Assembly (NCBI GenBank): GCA_030549205.1
Contig: JAUKTV010000004.1
Span: forward strand, 1,302,001-1,366,000
From: Apiosordaria backusii
Lineage: Eukaryota; Ascomycota; Sordariomycetes; Sordariales; Lasiosphaeriaceae
Reading direction: 5' to 3'
Length of the DNA stretch: 64,000 bases
Shown here: positions 1 to 10,150 of the stretch, piece by piece
Layout: every line of letters starts with the position of its first letter
Numbering within the stretch: the first letter of the stretch is position 1
Translations under genes and position numbers: made by a program
The notes under the pieces: generated by a model
The model's input: only the letters and a program-made list of their open reading frames with translations
What the model was told of the DNA's origin: nothing
The model's database searches: none

Positions 1-2
1 GT

Positions 3-374
3 ACTGATTCCGGCTCGCAGAACGGCATCGCCACCAGGCTGCAGTCTGCGTTTCAGCAGATTGCGAGGGAGTGCAAGGCTGCGGGGATCAAGACGATTGG
101 GGGGACGATCACACAGTTTACGGGGAGCGGGCAGAGTTACTCGAACCCGACGAGGGAGCAGACGAGGGTCAAGGTGAATGAGTGGATTTTGAACAGCGGG
201 ACGTTTGACGCGACGGTGGACTTTGCAAAGATTATTGGGGATCCGAGTAACAGGGCGCAGCTGGCGAGGCAGTTTGATGGGGGAGATCACTTGCATCCGA
301 ATGTGGCGGGTTTTCAGGCGATGGCGGATGGATTTCCGTTGAGCTTTTTTGGGGCGTTTCATGGGACGCTGTGA
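3..374 (+). CDS. GDSL/SGNH-type secreted esterase, 3' part only
   Basis: The open frame enters from the left edge and ends at a TGA, so only the last 123 residues are present. The visible segment has a GGTITQFTGSG stretch, a YSNPTRE motif and, near the end, DHLHPN, which carries the catalytic Asp and His (block V, DxxH) of SGNH hydrolases. Family members of this layout hydrolyse ester bonds (lipase or carbohydrate esterase activity) and are usually secreted; substrate cannot be told from this fragment. The Ser block and any signal peptide lie outside the window. The gene converges on the minus-strand gene that follows. Confidence 0.8.
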   Translation, partial: TDSGSQNGIATRLQSAFQQIARECKAAGIKTIGGTITQFTGSGQSYSNPTREQTRVKVNEWILNSGTFDATVDFAKIIGDPSNRAQLARQFDGGDHLHPNVAGFQAMADGFPLSFFGAFHGTL

Positions 375-700
375 GAGTCTGGGGATCATGAAGCCGTAGT
401 TTAACGGAGCGTGGGATGAGGTGTATGTACATAAAGATGTTGAGGTACAAAATGAAATCGTGGAAATGCAGTATTATTTCTTTGACCAAGCTTTCTGTTT
501 TGTAGCCCAGCAAACGGGCATGGGAATAAAGTCCACAAAACGAGACGAACAGGGAGCTAACAAAAGGGTTCAGGGGCTGTTGCCCGTGCAGCACACCGTA
601 GGTAAGCACCATCAATTCTATTCTCTCAAATAAGAGGTAGGTATTCATTACGGTATCAAAACTTAAAATTCGCAAAAGCAAGACAACGAGGATGTGAGTT
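375..700. other. Intergenic, convergent 3' region
   Basis: Short spacer between two converging genes. I see no coding signal beyond chance open frames and no clear structural element. Confidence 0.5.
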
Positions 701-2218
701 TTACTTGCACTTCCACGTCTCCAACCTCTCAGTCAACCACCCACTCGTCCTCTTCAGCGCCGTCTTCCTCTCCGGCATAGCAGGCGCATACCCCTGACCC
801 ATCATAAACTTATTATCCATCTTGCACAAATCCTCCACCCAACTCCACTGAACACACTCCTCCCACGACTTACAAGCCTCCTCACAATCCTCCACCGACT
901 CCCAAGCCTTCTTCCACTTGCTCTCATCATATTTCTTCCCCTCCGGCCCCGGCGGATCATTCTTATTCCCTGAGCTAACCTGCCACACCGCCGAGAAATT
1001 ATCCCACCACTCCGCCTTGTTCTTCCTTGCCTTCAACTCAGGGAGTATAACCTTCTCCGCAAAATCTCCATGCTTGATCGGCCCATCCTTCCCAAGATCC
1101 CATTGCTGCTCAAGCTGATAGTACCTAGCCACATCCCTCGCATGGACTTTATGCCAGCTCAACAACGGCGCGCACCAATTCCACCTCTCAAACCCAAACC
1201 GCCAGTGCACAATTGGGTTAAACCCCCAAGTAAACTTCTCATCCCCATCATTCGCCCCAAACTTCACCCCGTATTTATTCAGCGCATGACCAAGAACTTG
1301 ATCACCGCAGCAGTGAGCAGCGGTGTACTCCTCATACTCCTCAGCCATATTGTTATTCTGACCAAAAGACTTCTCCCACGCTCCCCGAGATAGCACAAAT
1401 CCCGCACCACCATGCGCAAAGATGACGTCGGACTTGCCGGCGAAGCTACCGAGGTAGTGGGGTTGCTTCCAGTTGAACTTGGAGAGATACTTGAGGATGT
1501 TGGGGAGGAAGAGGTAAGTGTCGTCTTCCATGTAGATGTACCATTTGGCGTTTGGGTGGTTCTTCCCAGCGTGCTGGATTAACGGGATGAATTTGTACTT
1601 GTCGATTATCCAACCGCCGGCGGGGCCGAAGTTGTCGCCTTCGACCCCAGCAGATTCGACGTAGATGTTGTGGGTGTCGTAGAGGGGTTGTTGACGGTAG
1701 ATGTCGAAGTCGGGATGGGTTGATTTCAGGGCGTGGGTGCTGTTTTCGAGGATGTCGATGATGTTGAAGGAGCCGATGGTGGAGGGGGCGTCGGAGTAGA
1801 TTACAGAGTTGGATTGAGGGATGCGGGTGGGGGAGAGGGAGGTGGTGAGGTGGATGAGGAGGCGTTTCCAGAGGGAAGTATAGCCCGTTTTCATGATTAG
1901 AAGGACGTCTTCGGGTGTCAGGGAGCCGTCATGATGTGGCTTGTTTGCCTGATCTTCTTTTGTTGGGGAAGGCGTTTGGGCTGGTGATGGTGGTGACCAT
2001 ACTGCTGCAGTTCGGTGTGAATGAGGGTCGATGTCGACGTCTTGGCCAACTTGGGATGGAGGTTTTCTCCAGTCCGGGAGGACGACAGTGTGATAGCTTT
2101 CGGCGGGAAGTCTGACGTCTACGAGATGATAGACGCCCCAAAGGCAAGCTGATATGACCACCGCTGGTACCAGCCGGTTGTTTCTGTACGTTACAATCAT
2201 GATGTTGTGCTGTCTCAT
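701..2218 (-). CDS. Fringe-like GT31/DUF604-type glycosyltransferase
   Basis: Intronless gene of 505 residues. The first ATG in frame is at 2218; an apparent earlier start is a TTG. The N-terminus is cytosolic-like, followed by a hydrophobic segment at about residues 15-33 and a Pro/Ser-rich stem, giving a type II Golgi membrane topology. The catalytic region contains YIYMEDDTYLF with the EDD (DxD-type, metal and sugar-nucleotide binding) at residues 231-233 and a downstream GGAGFVLSRGAW block, both typical of fungal Fringe-like proteins. A Cys-rich tail (CEEACKSWEECVQW) resembles the PAN-like end often found on this family. Acceptor and sugar donor are unknown; a role in wall or glycoprotein glycosylation is inference. 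Confidence 0.8.
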   Translation of the reverse strand: MRQHNIMIVTYRNNRLVPAVVISACLWGVYHLVDVRLPAESYHTVVLPDWRKPPSQVGQDVDIDPHSHRTAAVWSPPSPAQTPSPTKEDQANKPHHDGSLTPEDVLLIMKTGYTSLWKRLLIHLTTSLSPTRIPQSNSVIYSDAPSTIGSFNIIDILENSTHALKSTHPDFDIYRQQPLYDTHNIYVESAGVEGDNFGPAGGWIIDKYKFIPLIQHAGKNHPNAKWYIYMEDDTYLFLPNILKYLSKFNWKQPHYLGSFAGKSDVIFAHGGAGFVLSRGAWEKSFGQNNNMAEEYEEYTAAHCCGDQVLGHALNKYGVKFGANDGDEKFTWGFNPIVHWRFGFERWNWCAPLLSWHKVHARDVARYYQLEQQWDLGKDGPIKHGDFAEKVILPELKARKNKAEWWDNFSAVWQVSSGNKNDPPGPEGKKYDESKWKKAWESVEDCEEACKSWEECVQWSWVEDLCKMDNKFMMGQGYAPAMPERKTALKRTSGWLTERLETWKCK

Positions 2219-3548
2219 CAATGGGAACAGTTGGACAACGAAAGAGCGGGGAGGATGTTAAAGAGAGGAACCGGTCGGACTGTTGCAAGTCGAGGAGCAC
2301 TGACACTCTTTCAGGCACAGTGAGCAAGCTGAATGTGTCAAGAAAACAATCAATTGGTGGAGGCTGTGTCCTTGATACGACGCGTTACACAAGGTCCATA
2401 CATTTTGGATGCCCCTGAGCGAGGAAGGCGGCGATCGGCTTTCGGTCCGTACCTCGGGGATGGATTTGAATGGCTTTTGCGGCGCAGCCTGTAGCGACTC
2501 ACGACCCTGGAACAAATACCACATTCCAGGTTGTAGCCTGACGATATTTAGCACGCCGTAGAGAGCAGTTTAACGTTGGGACAAGGTTCTGACTCACCAA
2601 ATTCTACTGTCCCCTGCCTGTTTGCTCTAGTCGTGCCGAGCTTTCGGTGTGCAAGGGTGGGTAAATGCGATGTGGTGCTCAGTGTAACCCAGTGTCCCGA
2701 ATGCCCAGTGGGCTGCACCAGCTGAGGGTTCGTGCAGTGCCTGTCTTTTTTTCCAGAGTACGCTTCAGAACCTTCTTTTCGACCGACATCATTTGATCCT
2801 TCCCAACAAATCGTGTCTCTAGGATTTGTCTACAGGCATCTTTGACTTGCCTCAATGATTCTTTCGTTTGTTTTTCTTATTTTTTGGACACCGAAGCGAC
2901 TTTCGGAGTAACTCCGAACGTCGACATCTCAGGTATGCCCACTGCCTCCACCACCGTACGAGACATACAGCACAAGCCGGTTGCACAAACACCTTACTCC
3001 GGGATTGGACAGCCCTAGGAGCGGCTGGAAGCAAAGTCTTCGGGAAGCGGCTCGTTGGTAAGGCGCAGCAAAGGCCCTGCCGATAGGTGGATGGATACAA
3101 CACAGACCCGTGTAGCAGGCTTCGAAGCGAGGGTGGATGTCCCAGACTCTTGGCTCAATGGGACGTTGCACCCTGCCTAGACCGTATTTCCTCTCCACCA
3201 GCCATGATGCCCAATTTAAGCAAGGCTTTGAAGTTCATTAAGGGGCCTGCGAGGATCTTGTGATCTGAATTGAATAAGGCAACCCGACCTCGGACACCAG
3301 GCAGGCGGGCATACGAGCTGGGGTCTACGGGGTGACACAGCAAGTCTATTGTCCCCTTGTCTTTGCCAGATGGGTCATGATTCCTCTCTAGCCTAGTGGC
3401 TGAGATGCAGGTGGTGAATGTGCCCTCTGGGAATTTCTTTTTGTACTTCCCTTCCCTCCATCTTCTGACCAACCTGGTCTGTTCACCACGCCCTACTTTC
3501 TTTCAGCAGTTCTTTTCGGCCAATATCACTGGCTTATCTTGAGATCCA
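2219..3548. other. Long intergenic region between divergent glycosyltransferase genes
   Basis: About 1.3 kb separating the 5' ends of the GT31-like and GT2 genes, so it should hold both promoters. Open frames here are short, mutually overlapping and unlike any family I know. A run of T and A near 2862-2885 is the only visible low-complexity tract. Confidence 0.5.
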
Positions 3549-5363
3549 ATGATATCGCCAAAGGAAAAGAACGACGACTTCCGGGAGCCAGTGATCCAAG
3601 GTCACCCTCCTTCAACCTCTCGTTTACTTCTCAACCTTCTGGGTTGCTTGTTGTCCATACCCATCTACTACTTTTCCACAGTCCACAGTCGTTACCCAGT
3701 AACACTAGACATCGTTATCACCATCGCTCTCACAGAACTCAATCGTTACATTGTCGAAGGGCGTCGACAAGACTTTGCTCGGTCTCAACAAATCCAGAGC
3801 CACGGTAGGCACAGCTTCGACGAGAAGGAAGAATGGAGCAGCCTCCATCTTGAGACTCAACCATCTGCTCCAAGTGCAGAGTGCATGGCAGCAGTTGTTG
3901 GCTGGCGGGAAGACCCATCCCTCTATGCTCGAGCACTGGAGAGTTACAAGTCGGCCAGAACATGTACTTTCTTCCTGGCAGGTATTGATGGCGACGAAAA
4001 AGAAGACCAAGACATGGTCAACGTCTTCTGTCAAGTCTTCCCCGAGAACTCAGCAGTCATTCAAATCCCAGAGCCGCTCGGCGAGGTTGCTGAACGCATC
4101 CGAGCCAAAGCCATGACTCTTCAACGTCAAAACGGACTCCCCATCAACGAAGACGAAGCAAACGCAGCTGCCATGCAAGCCTGTCTCGACCTCGCCCGCA
4201 CCATCCTTCGACAGCACAACCTCACCATCGGCGGCCCCAAAAGCATCAGACACCTCTGCCTCAATCAACGCCACATGCACAAAAAAGGAATCATGTTCAC
4301 CGCCTACGTCTTCGCCCTCGTCATCTCCGACATCCTCGGCATCGAGTTTCTCTGGTCATCAGACTCGGACACCATCGTCTTCCCTGATTCTCTCGAGAAG
4401 ACAATCAACACCATCGCATCTGACCCCAAAGCCGGCGGCGCTTCGTCTGGTCTCGTCGTCCACAACAGCAGAGAGACTGCCGTTACCAGCCTTGCTTCGG
4501 CAGTCTATTGGGGTGAGCTGTACCTCACCCGCTCAACACCAGCTTGCACAGGCACAAGTGACTGCCAGTCTGGTCCTAGCACCGCCTTCCGCTTATCTGC
4601 GCTGCCGGCTATTTTAGTTCCATGGTACATGCAGATCGCTTTTGGGAAGCGGATGATCGTCAACGAAGACAGGCATCTCACTACCAACCTACTCTTGAGA
4701 GGGTGGAATGTCGTTTTTGCTTCTGATGTCCTGGCTGCGACCGATACACCCACCACAATGGCTCGATGGCTGAGACAACAAGTCCGCTGGGCGAGGGCGA
4801 CGCATATCGAGTCGCTTCTCAGACCGAAGGTATATCTCGTCAGCCACCCTCTGCTTTTTTACGGGATGGTCAAGCGTGAGTTTGGGCCAGCAATCGGCGC
4901 GTTTGCGGTTACGTGGTTCTTCTTTACAGGCCACCAGTTGATTGAGATTTCGCTTATGGACTTTGTCTTCCGGATCTTGATCAGTACAACGTACAACTTT
5001 GTCAGAAATACCCACCGCTTGAACATGGGGGATTTGAAGTGGATTATTCCAGGGGTGTTCTTCTACTACATCCCCTTGCCGGCGGTGCAGATCTACAGCA
5101 TGCTGACTATGGCTGCTGATGGATGGGGCACGTCAATGAGAGCGAGTGGGGATATGGAGAGGGCCAAGAAGGAGAGCAAGAGGAAGGCGTGGTTTGATCT
5201 GGGATTCTTTGTTGTTTGGATGGGGATTGTGGCTGGGGTACTGGCAAAGGTGATAGTCATCCACTGGGAGCTGGTGTGGCATGAGAAGATGGTGTGTATA
5301 ACTGTGAGCATGGGGGTCGCGATGTGGGGAGCGTGGAGGGTGACGATTCGGGCTCCTGCTTAG
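3549..5363 (+). CDS. GT2 processive polysaccharide synthase (hyaluronan/chitin synthase-like)
   Basis: Single-exon gene of 604 residues. It has the signatures of processive family 2 glycosyltransferases: a DSDT (DxD) motif at about 271-275, an NEDRH acid motif at about 372-376 and QQVRW (QxxRW) at 410-414, followed by several hydrophobic segments that would form the membrane channel. One hydrophobic segment also lies near residues 26-42. Such enzymes polymerise a sugar nucleotide and extrude the chain through the plasma membrane; fungal relatives are described as Cps1-like or hyaluronan-synthase-like. The product polymer is not deducible. It is shorter than true chitin synthases and lacks their N-terminal extension. 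Confidence 0.8.
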   Translation: MISPKEKNDDFREPVIQGHPPSTSRLLLNLLGCLLSIPIYYFSTVHSRYPVTLDIVITIALTELNRYIVEGRRQDFARSQQIQSHGRHSFDEKEEWSSLHLETQPSAPSAECMAAVVGWREDPSLYARALESYKSARTCTFFLAGIDGDEKEDQDMVNVFCQVFPENSAVIQIPEPLGEVAERIRAKAMTLQRQNGLPINEDEANAAAMQACLDLARTILRQHNLTIGGPKSIRHLCLNQRHMHKKGIMFTAYVFALVISDILGIEFLWSSDSDTIVFPDSLEKTINTIASDPKAGGASSGLVVHNSRETAVTSLASAVYWGELYLTRSTPACTGTSDCQSGPSTAFRLSALPAILVPWYMQIAFGKRMIVNEDRHLTTNLLLRGWNVVFASDVLAATDTPTTMARWLRQQVRWARATHIESLLRPKVYLVSHPLLFYGMVKREFGPAIGAFAVTWFFFTGHQLIEISLMDFVFRILISTTYNFVRNTHRLNMGDLKWIIPGVFFYYIPLPAVQIYSMLTMAADGWGTSMRASGDMERAKKESKRKAWFDLGFFVVWMGIVAGVLAKVIVIHWELVWHEKMVCITVSMGVAMWGAWRVTIRAPA

Positions 5364-5436
5364 ATATATTCTAGATTGCTGTATATACATACATACATCG
5401 TAGATATAGAGCTCGTGTGTATTCTACCTACCTTAT

Positions 5437-6561
5437 TTACTCTTCAATCGCAATCTTAATAACAACCTTACTAAAATGCTTCTGCTCCTCCAACCTCCTA
5501 TACGCCTCTTTCACCTCCTCCAACCCAAAGACAACATCATCCACCACTGGCACCACCCCCTTTTCCTCCACAAACTTGACCAAATCCCTATATTGCTTCC
5601 TACTACCCAACAGCACCCCCCTAACAATGCAGGGCCTCCAAAGCGCAGACATCATCGGTATCGCACCCGTGTCAAACTTGCCCAGCAGCCCAATCAAGAC
5701 AATAATTCCATCCGTCCTCACAGCAGCAAGAGATTGCGTAAGTGAAGAATTCCCCGCGACATCAACAACCATATCCACGCCTTTTTTGTCGGGTGTGTAT
5801 CCCCTTGCAACGTCACCCCAGTCTTCTGTTTCTTTATAGTTGATCACATGTTTAGCTCCCAGCTCTTTCAACCTCTGAGCCTTGTCCTCAGAGGAGGTTG
5901 TGGCAATGACGTTGGCCCCGACTGCTACTGCGAACTGCAGAGCAGCGATACTGACGCCGCCAGTACCTTGGATCACCACCCAGTCACCCTTTTTGATCTC
6001 CCGACCGGTGAGGCCAAAGAGAGCGTTCCAGGCTGTGAGACCGCTGCATGTCAAGGTAGCGGCTTGAACAGGGGTGAGGTTGGATGGGGCTCTGATGATG
6101 CCATGTTGGTTGATGATCATTTGGTTGGCGAGCGTGCCATGAAGCTTCTGTCCCAGGCCAGAGGCAATGTCGGCAAAGCCTGGAAGCGTAGTTTCGTCCG
6201 AAGCAGGGATAGAGGGGGCGAGATAGGTGACGACCTTGTCTCCAGGGGAAAGGGATTTGACAGAGGATCCGACGGCTACAACTGTGCCGGCTCCGTCAGA
6301 GCCGGGAACGACATTGGGGGTGATGGAACCGGCTGCTCCACCCTGGAGGGGGTTAATATGAATTTGGAGTAAGTAGTCGGGGGAAAGACATACCTCGCTT
6401 TTGGCAATGACTAGGTCACGATAGTTGAGACTGGCGGCGTGAAGCTGGACGAGGACATCATCTGGCCCGAGCTCGGTCCCGGTGGTGATTTCAGAATCGA
6501 CCAGTTGGAGAGAGACGTCGTAGCCGTCCTGGCCTGTTAGGATCCATTTCTTGTTGGTCAT
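5437..6561 (-). CDS. Zinc-type alcohol dehydrogenase-like MDR oxidoreductase
   Basis: Medium-chain reductase of 357 residues with one intron. The open frame runs through the intron (6343-6393, GTATGT to CTCCAG, 51 nt, a multiple of three), but splicing gives AKSE joined to GGAAGS and VVPGSDGAGTVV, which fits the family better. The start at 6561 (context CAAAATGAC) is preferred to an upstream in-frame start that adds 46 unlikely residues. Seen motifs: a GroES-like N-terminal domain, NVVPGSDGAG, the nucleotide-binding GTGGVSIAALQFA and ATTSSEDKAQRLKELGA, typical of NAD(P)H-dependent quinone-oxidoreductase-like MDRs. Physiological substrate unknown. Confidence 0.82.
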   Translation of the reverse strand: MTNKKWILTGQDGYDVSLQLVDSEITTGTELGPDDVLVQLHAASLNYRDLVIAKSEVCLSPDYLLQIHINPLQGGAAGSITPNVVPGSDGAGTVVAVGSSVKSLSPGDKVVTYLAPSIPASDETTLPGFADIASGLGQKLHGTLANQMIINQHGIIRAPSNLTPVQAATLTCSGLTAWNALFGLTGREIKKGDWVVIQGTGGVSIAALQFAVAVGANVIATTSSEDKAQRLKELGAKHVINYKETEDWGDVARGYTPDKKGVDMVVDVAGNSSLTQSLAAVRTDGIIVLIGLLGKFDTGAIPMMSALWRPCIVRGVLLGSRKQYRDLVKFVEEKGVVPVVDDVVFGLEEVKEAYRRLEEQKHFSKVVIKIAIEE

Positions 6562-6951
6562 TTTGAGTAACTGGATAATAACGCTTGATTTTTTCTGGCA
6601 AGTGTTGAGAGGAGATGAGATCGACAGCGTCACCATCTGATAAGAAGAGACGGAAGCAGGAAGAAAAGTGGGGGAAGCCAAGTATTTAGAATCGACCAAC
6701 GGGTGGATTCACCGCCGCGATTGACTAATCATGATTGCATTGCATCGGAGTTAACTTTCCAAGCGGAGTTTAAAGGAATCTCTTCGATATTTACAGACTA
6801 AAAAGGCTTTTTGCGATGGGGGGCGCAATGCCAATGTGATGCTTTGTGATAAGGTCAGCTAACGAGTGAGCTGACGTCACAGCCAACTGACCCCACTATA
6901 ACCCCCCTATTTTACCCCTGAAGCCCCTGAAACCCCTGAGAGTCCGGGTGT
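6562..6951. other. Intergenic with C-rich repeats
   Basis: The stretch around 6891-6945 is rich in short CCCCTGAA-like repeats in imperfect tandem. It is promoter for the MDR gene and 3' flank of the small secreted protein gene. No gene seen. Confidence 0.4.
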
Positions 6952-7421
6952 TCAGTCCAAGCAACCCCTGATTGCAAAGCTCTTCCACGTTCTCTCTGGC
7001 TCAGCGGGGATGCAAACTTCTTCAGGTATCGTGACTGCAGTCCCCGCAGCCGGATCGCAGTCGGTGCTGGTGTAAACCGTCACTGATTCTTCGTTAGTCG
7101 CTGCACGTTTACTGATGGTAGTGATGGTATACCTCTGCAGTTCCTGTCTTGCCTAAGAAGCTGAATGGCTGTCACATCACCCCATTCCTTCTTGACACTC
7201 TGACAGCCTCCCGTCTGTTCCATCAGAGCTTCAAACGTCCCAAGTCTGGTAGTGAGGTACCAGTAAGGGGCTGTATTGCCGCACTGTTCATTCTGGTAGA
7301 AGCCGAGGATGGTCATCAAGTTTCCGAAGGGGTCTTCAAAACGGTCGGTCCGGGTGGACAGCGAAACAGGCGTCGCAAGGGCCAGGGTGCTGAGACTAGT
7401 GATAGAGAGGACGAGCTTCAT
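6952..7421 (-). CDS. Small secreted cysteine-containing protein
   Basis: Two exons, 7421-7133 and 7082-6952, joined across a 50-nt intron (GTATAC donor, CTAAC branch point, CAG acceptor) give 139 residues. The start MKLVLSITSL opens a signal peptide with a likely cleavage after LALATP. The mature part has six cysteines, consistent with disulfide bonds, and ends GCLD. It belongs to no family I recognise; size and Cys content fit the broad class of fungal small secreted proteins. A TATAAATA box lies about 113 nt upstream of the ATG. Longer in-frame upstream residues are likely 5' UTR. Confidence 0.65.
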
Positions 7422-8293
7422 GATGACTTGCTGCAGTGATTCTAAGGGGAGACTTGAAGATGAGAGTGACTTGACGTGACTAGGAGAAGCTATTATCCGT
7501 CCTCTGAGTTTGTACGAGGTAAGAGAAGGTGAGTATTTATAACCGTGATCAGCTGCAGCCGGGAACAATGGTCTGAAGCTTGGCGCCTATTGCCGGTGTC
7601 AATGAGGGGCTTATATTGCAAGTAGATTAATTGTTGATACTCTACCACATGGTCATGCTGGTGCCTTGTGACATAAAAGCTGTTGGCGGAGCTATGGGGC
7701 AGTTGTGTAACCAACAATTTATGAACTACGGCCCTCATACTCATGAAGGGTCTCGTTGAGTTCCGTTGAAGGATTGAGCCTGAGATGGCCAGGATTGGGC
7801 AGCGGCAATATGTTGCACTGCCACTCTGAGTGTCGATCATGAGGTATCAGTTACAATGGCATGCCGTGGACAAGAGAATAAGGTAGGGCCTATTACTACC
7901 TTATACAGCTAACCCACAAAGGACTTGCCAAATACAGGCATTCCGATTACATTTGAATTGGTACCGTTCAACCTATCTTTGAGGCCTACCAACTATCATT
8001 CAAAGTTTATCAAACTACTAGAAAAGCCTGTAGCAACACCTGGTGCCTAAACATGGCCGATAAAGCTCAAAGGATCGTTGTCGGGCTTCCATAGACAGTG
8101 GACAGGCTCTCAAACAGAGCTAATACGTCTTTTAGGATAACTGATATGCTGCTAAAGAGACGACAGGCTCATAAAGATAACCTTTGGGTAAGAACTCAAC
8201 AATGTTGTGTATGTATATTACTATAGTACAAGGAAACCTGCGCAGAATCCAAACAAATGCCTCTTCATCCATCCAGGCAACCCGAAGCACCAT
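7422..8293. other. Intergenic, nothing further recognised
   Basis: AT-richer spacer of about 0.87 kb between two minus-strand genes. Apart from the TATA box near its left end I see no gene, RNA or repeat. Confidence 0.4.
7534..7541 (-). promoter_or_regulatory. TATA box of the small secreted protein gene
   Basis: TATAAATA on the minus strand, about 113 nt upstream of the chosen ATG at 7421, a usual distance for a fungal gene with a short leader. Confidence 0.45.
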
Positions 8294-9028
8294 TCAAAAG
8301 TCCCTTCCGATAATCTCTGGGCCCCTTTCTGGCCATGTGAGCCGCCCAGCCAGCCAGGTACCATCTTCCCTTCTCACCGCTTTTGTTGCCCTATCATCTA
8401 CTCGAACACGCTCTCTCCGACCCTCAGCATCGAGCGGCGACATTTTGGCCCGATTGAAGCCGCGTGGGTCTCCCTCGGGATGATACATTGCCCCGATGAT
8501 TTGTCCATTCTCAGTGGTGACAAACCTGGAAGCACCAGGGTCATTCGGTGGTTTCTTCCAGCGTGCCTTGAAGCCATCCTTGTCGTTGACATGTAGTTTT
8601 CTTTCAACTTGTTCAAGGGATGCAGGTTTCTTCGAGAAATTGAAAGTCGAAGAAAATGGAGGCGGCTGTTCGAGTGTTTTGATAGGATACTCGTACAGCT
8701 TGTCTTTCCCGTTCGGCATTTCCCAACTGTCAAAGTTGGTTGTGGGCTCACCCCCATGCGATTCCTCGTTGCCGTATCGCTTTGGGTACAGCCCTTTCTT
8801 TTTTTTGCACTAGTGGTGGTGGTGCATTCATTACCTGATGTAACATGGCTTTGTGTGGAATTTTGGCGCCTCCTCGGACCTCATATTGCTGATTGTCGTG
8901 ATGTCAGTGGTGATCCGGGTTTGGAGCTGTTATAGGCAATACTTACAAGATCATCGGCATGCTTCTCAGAGTTGACTCGGTCGTCAAAGGCGATGGGCTT
9001 GTTGTAATCCACAACCGCAGCTGGAGCT

Positions 9029-9065
<37 letters not shown>

Positions 9066-9273
9066 CAGGCCTGTTGACTACAGCCGGAGGCCTATTGGCA
9101 GCAACAGCAAGTTTGTTGACAGCAGCACCAGGCCTATTGACAGCATCGCCAGGCCTGTTGACAGTAGCGGGAGGCCTATTGACAACGGCGGGAGGTCTGT
9201 TGGTGATAAAATTGGCAGGGTTGGTTGACACGTCCCCTGTGTGAGGGTCTTCACGAGAGGGACCGCAGCCCAT
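8294..9273 (-). CDS. Putative N-acylated NRP/AP-repeat protein
   Basis: Unrecognised protein, modelled as three exons: 9273-8947, 8872-8835 and 8726-8294 (about 265 residues). The GTAAGT donor after residue 109 is strong; the acceptor used for the second exon (CCGAG) is weak but is the one that keeps frame. The N-terminus MGCGPS has Gly2 and Cys3, the pattern for myristoylation plus palmitoylation, so attachment to the inner face of a membrane is inferred. It is followed by six or so NRPPA/NRPGA-like units and an alternating Ala-Pro tract. The C-terminal part (WEMPNGKDKLYEYP onward) is charged and has an REDGTWLAGRLTWPERGP block. No catalytic domain seen. Confidence 0.5.
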
Positions 9274-10150
9274 CTTTAAGTGGAAGACTGAAGTGATTAT
9301 TTGTAGTCAGGAAGGGTATGAAGAGAATCAGTAATGATATGAAGAAAAGCCAAGCCCTGCCTGGGAAGCGATATGGAGGAATAGATAACAAATAAAAGGA
9401 TTCCGGTGGAGGAGCACCAGGCACATCGGCAATGAAGAGATAGTATTGAAGTGGTGAAGAAAACAAAACAACATTCAGTGTCAAGAATATATACCACACC
9501 ACTGGCCGCTTCATGTGTCTGTTTAGTTTCCTTGATTTATTGATACTGTGGCCATGGCAGGTTCTTGTGTTCCATGTTGCGCTCATGAGCAGGGCACGGC
9601 GGTTCCGTTGTTGCATGTGCCATCAACTGGCAGGTAAAATCAACACTGACCGTATCTATCATGGAATATAAAGCAAACACATGATGAAGGAGTTGCTGTG
9701 TCTGGATCTGCAGTTCGGTCGCCTGTTGCTAAATTGGATGTGATGGTGGTCCCCCCAGCGGCTGTTGGTTGAGGGCCGTGGGTGTGATTGGCTGCCTGAA
9801 CCCGACAGTCTGGTAAAGCCGCTGGACTCAGCCTGGGGAGGCAGCCTTTTGTGAAGTTGAAACAGAATGAGAAAGTGAGCTGCCATTCTATTTTTGTTGG
9901 CCCAAAAGCCTAGCAGGGAAAATAAGAGGGGCAGATTCTGAATGCAAAAGGCATTGCTTTTTCGCCTGCACCTTGGGGCCTAGAGTTCCTTCCTCCATCA
10001 ATCTCTTGACGCGCTTCCCTTCTGTGCACTCACTACCCCTCTTCGGCTCTCCACCAACTGCCGTTGCGACACATCACTCAACCGCGTCCGGACAGACAGA
10101 TCTTGATCTGCAACTGACTGATTCTTCATTCCCAACATTACATCGCCGGA
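9274..10150. other. Intergenic between divergent genes
   Basis: About 0.88 kb holding the promoters of the repeat protein (minus) and the DUF3632-like gene (plus). A hydrophobic 121-residue open frame on the minus strand starts without an ATG-supported context and is not believed to be a gene. Confidence 0.4.

Noticed and set aside
232..681. 149-codon minus-strand open frame
   Set aside because: Overlaps the esterase 3' end and a convergent spacer; Pro/Ser-rich composition of an antisense shadow and no family.
9251..9616. Hydrophobic 121-codon minus-strand frame that could be a small membrane protein
   Set aside because: Overlaps the start of the repeat-protein gene, and its helices look like AT-rich leader translation; no homologue pattern.
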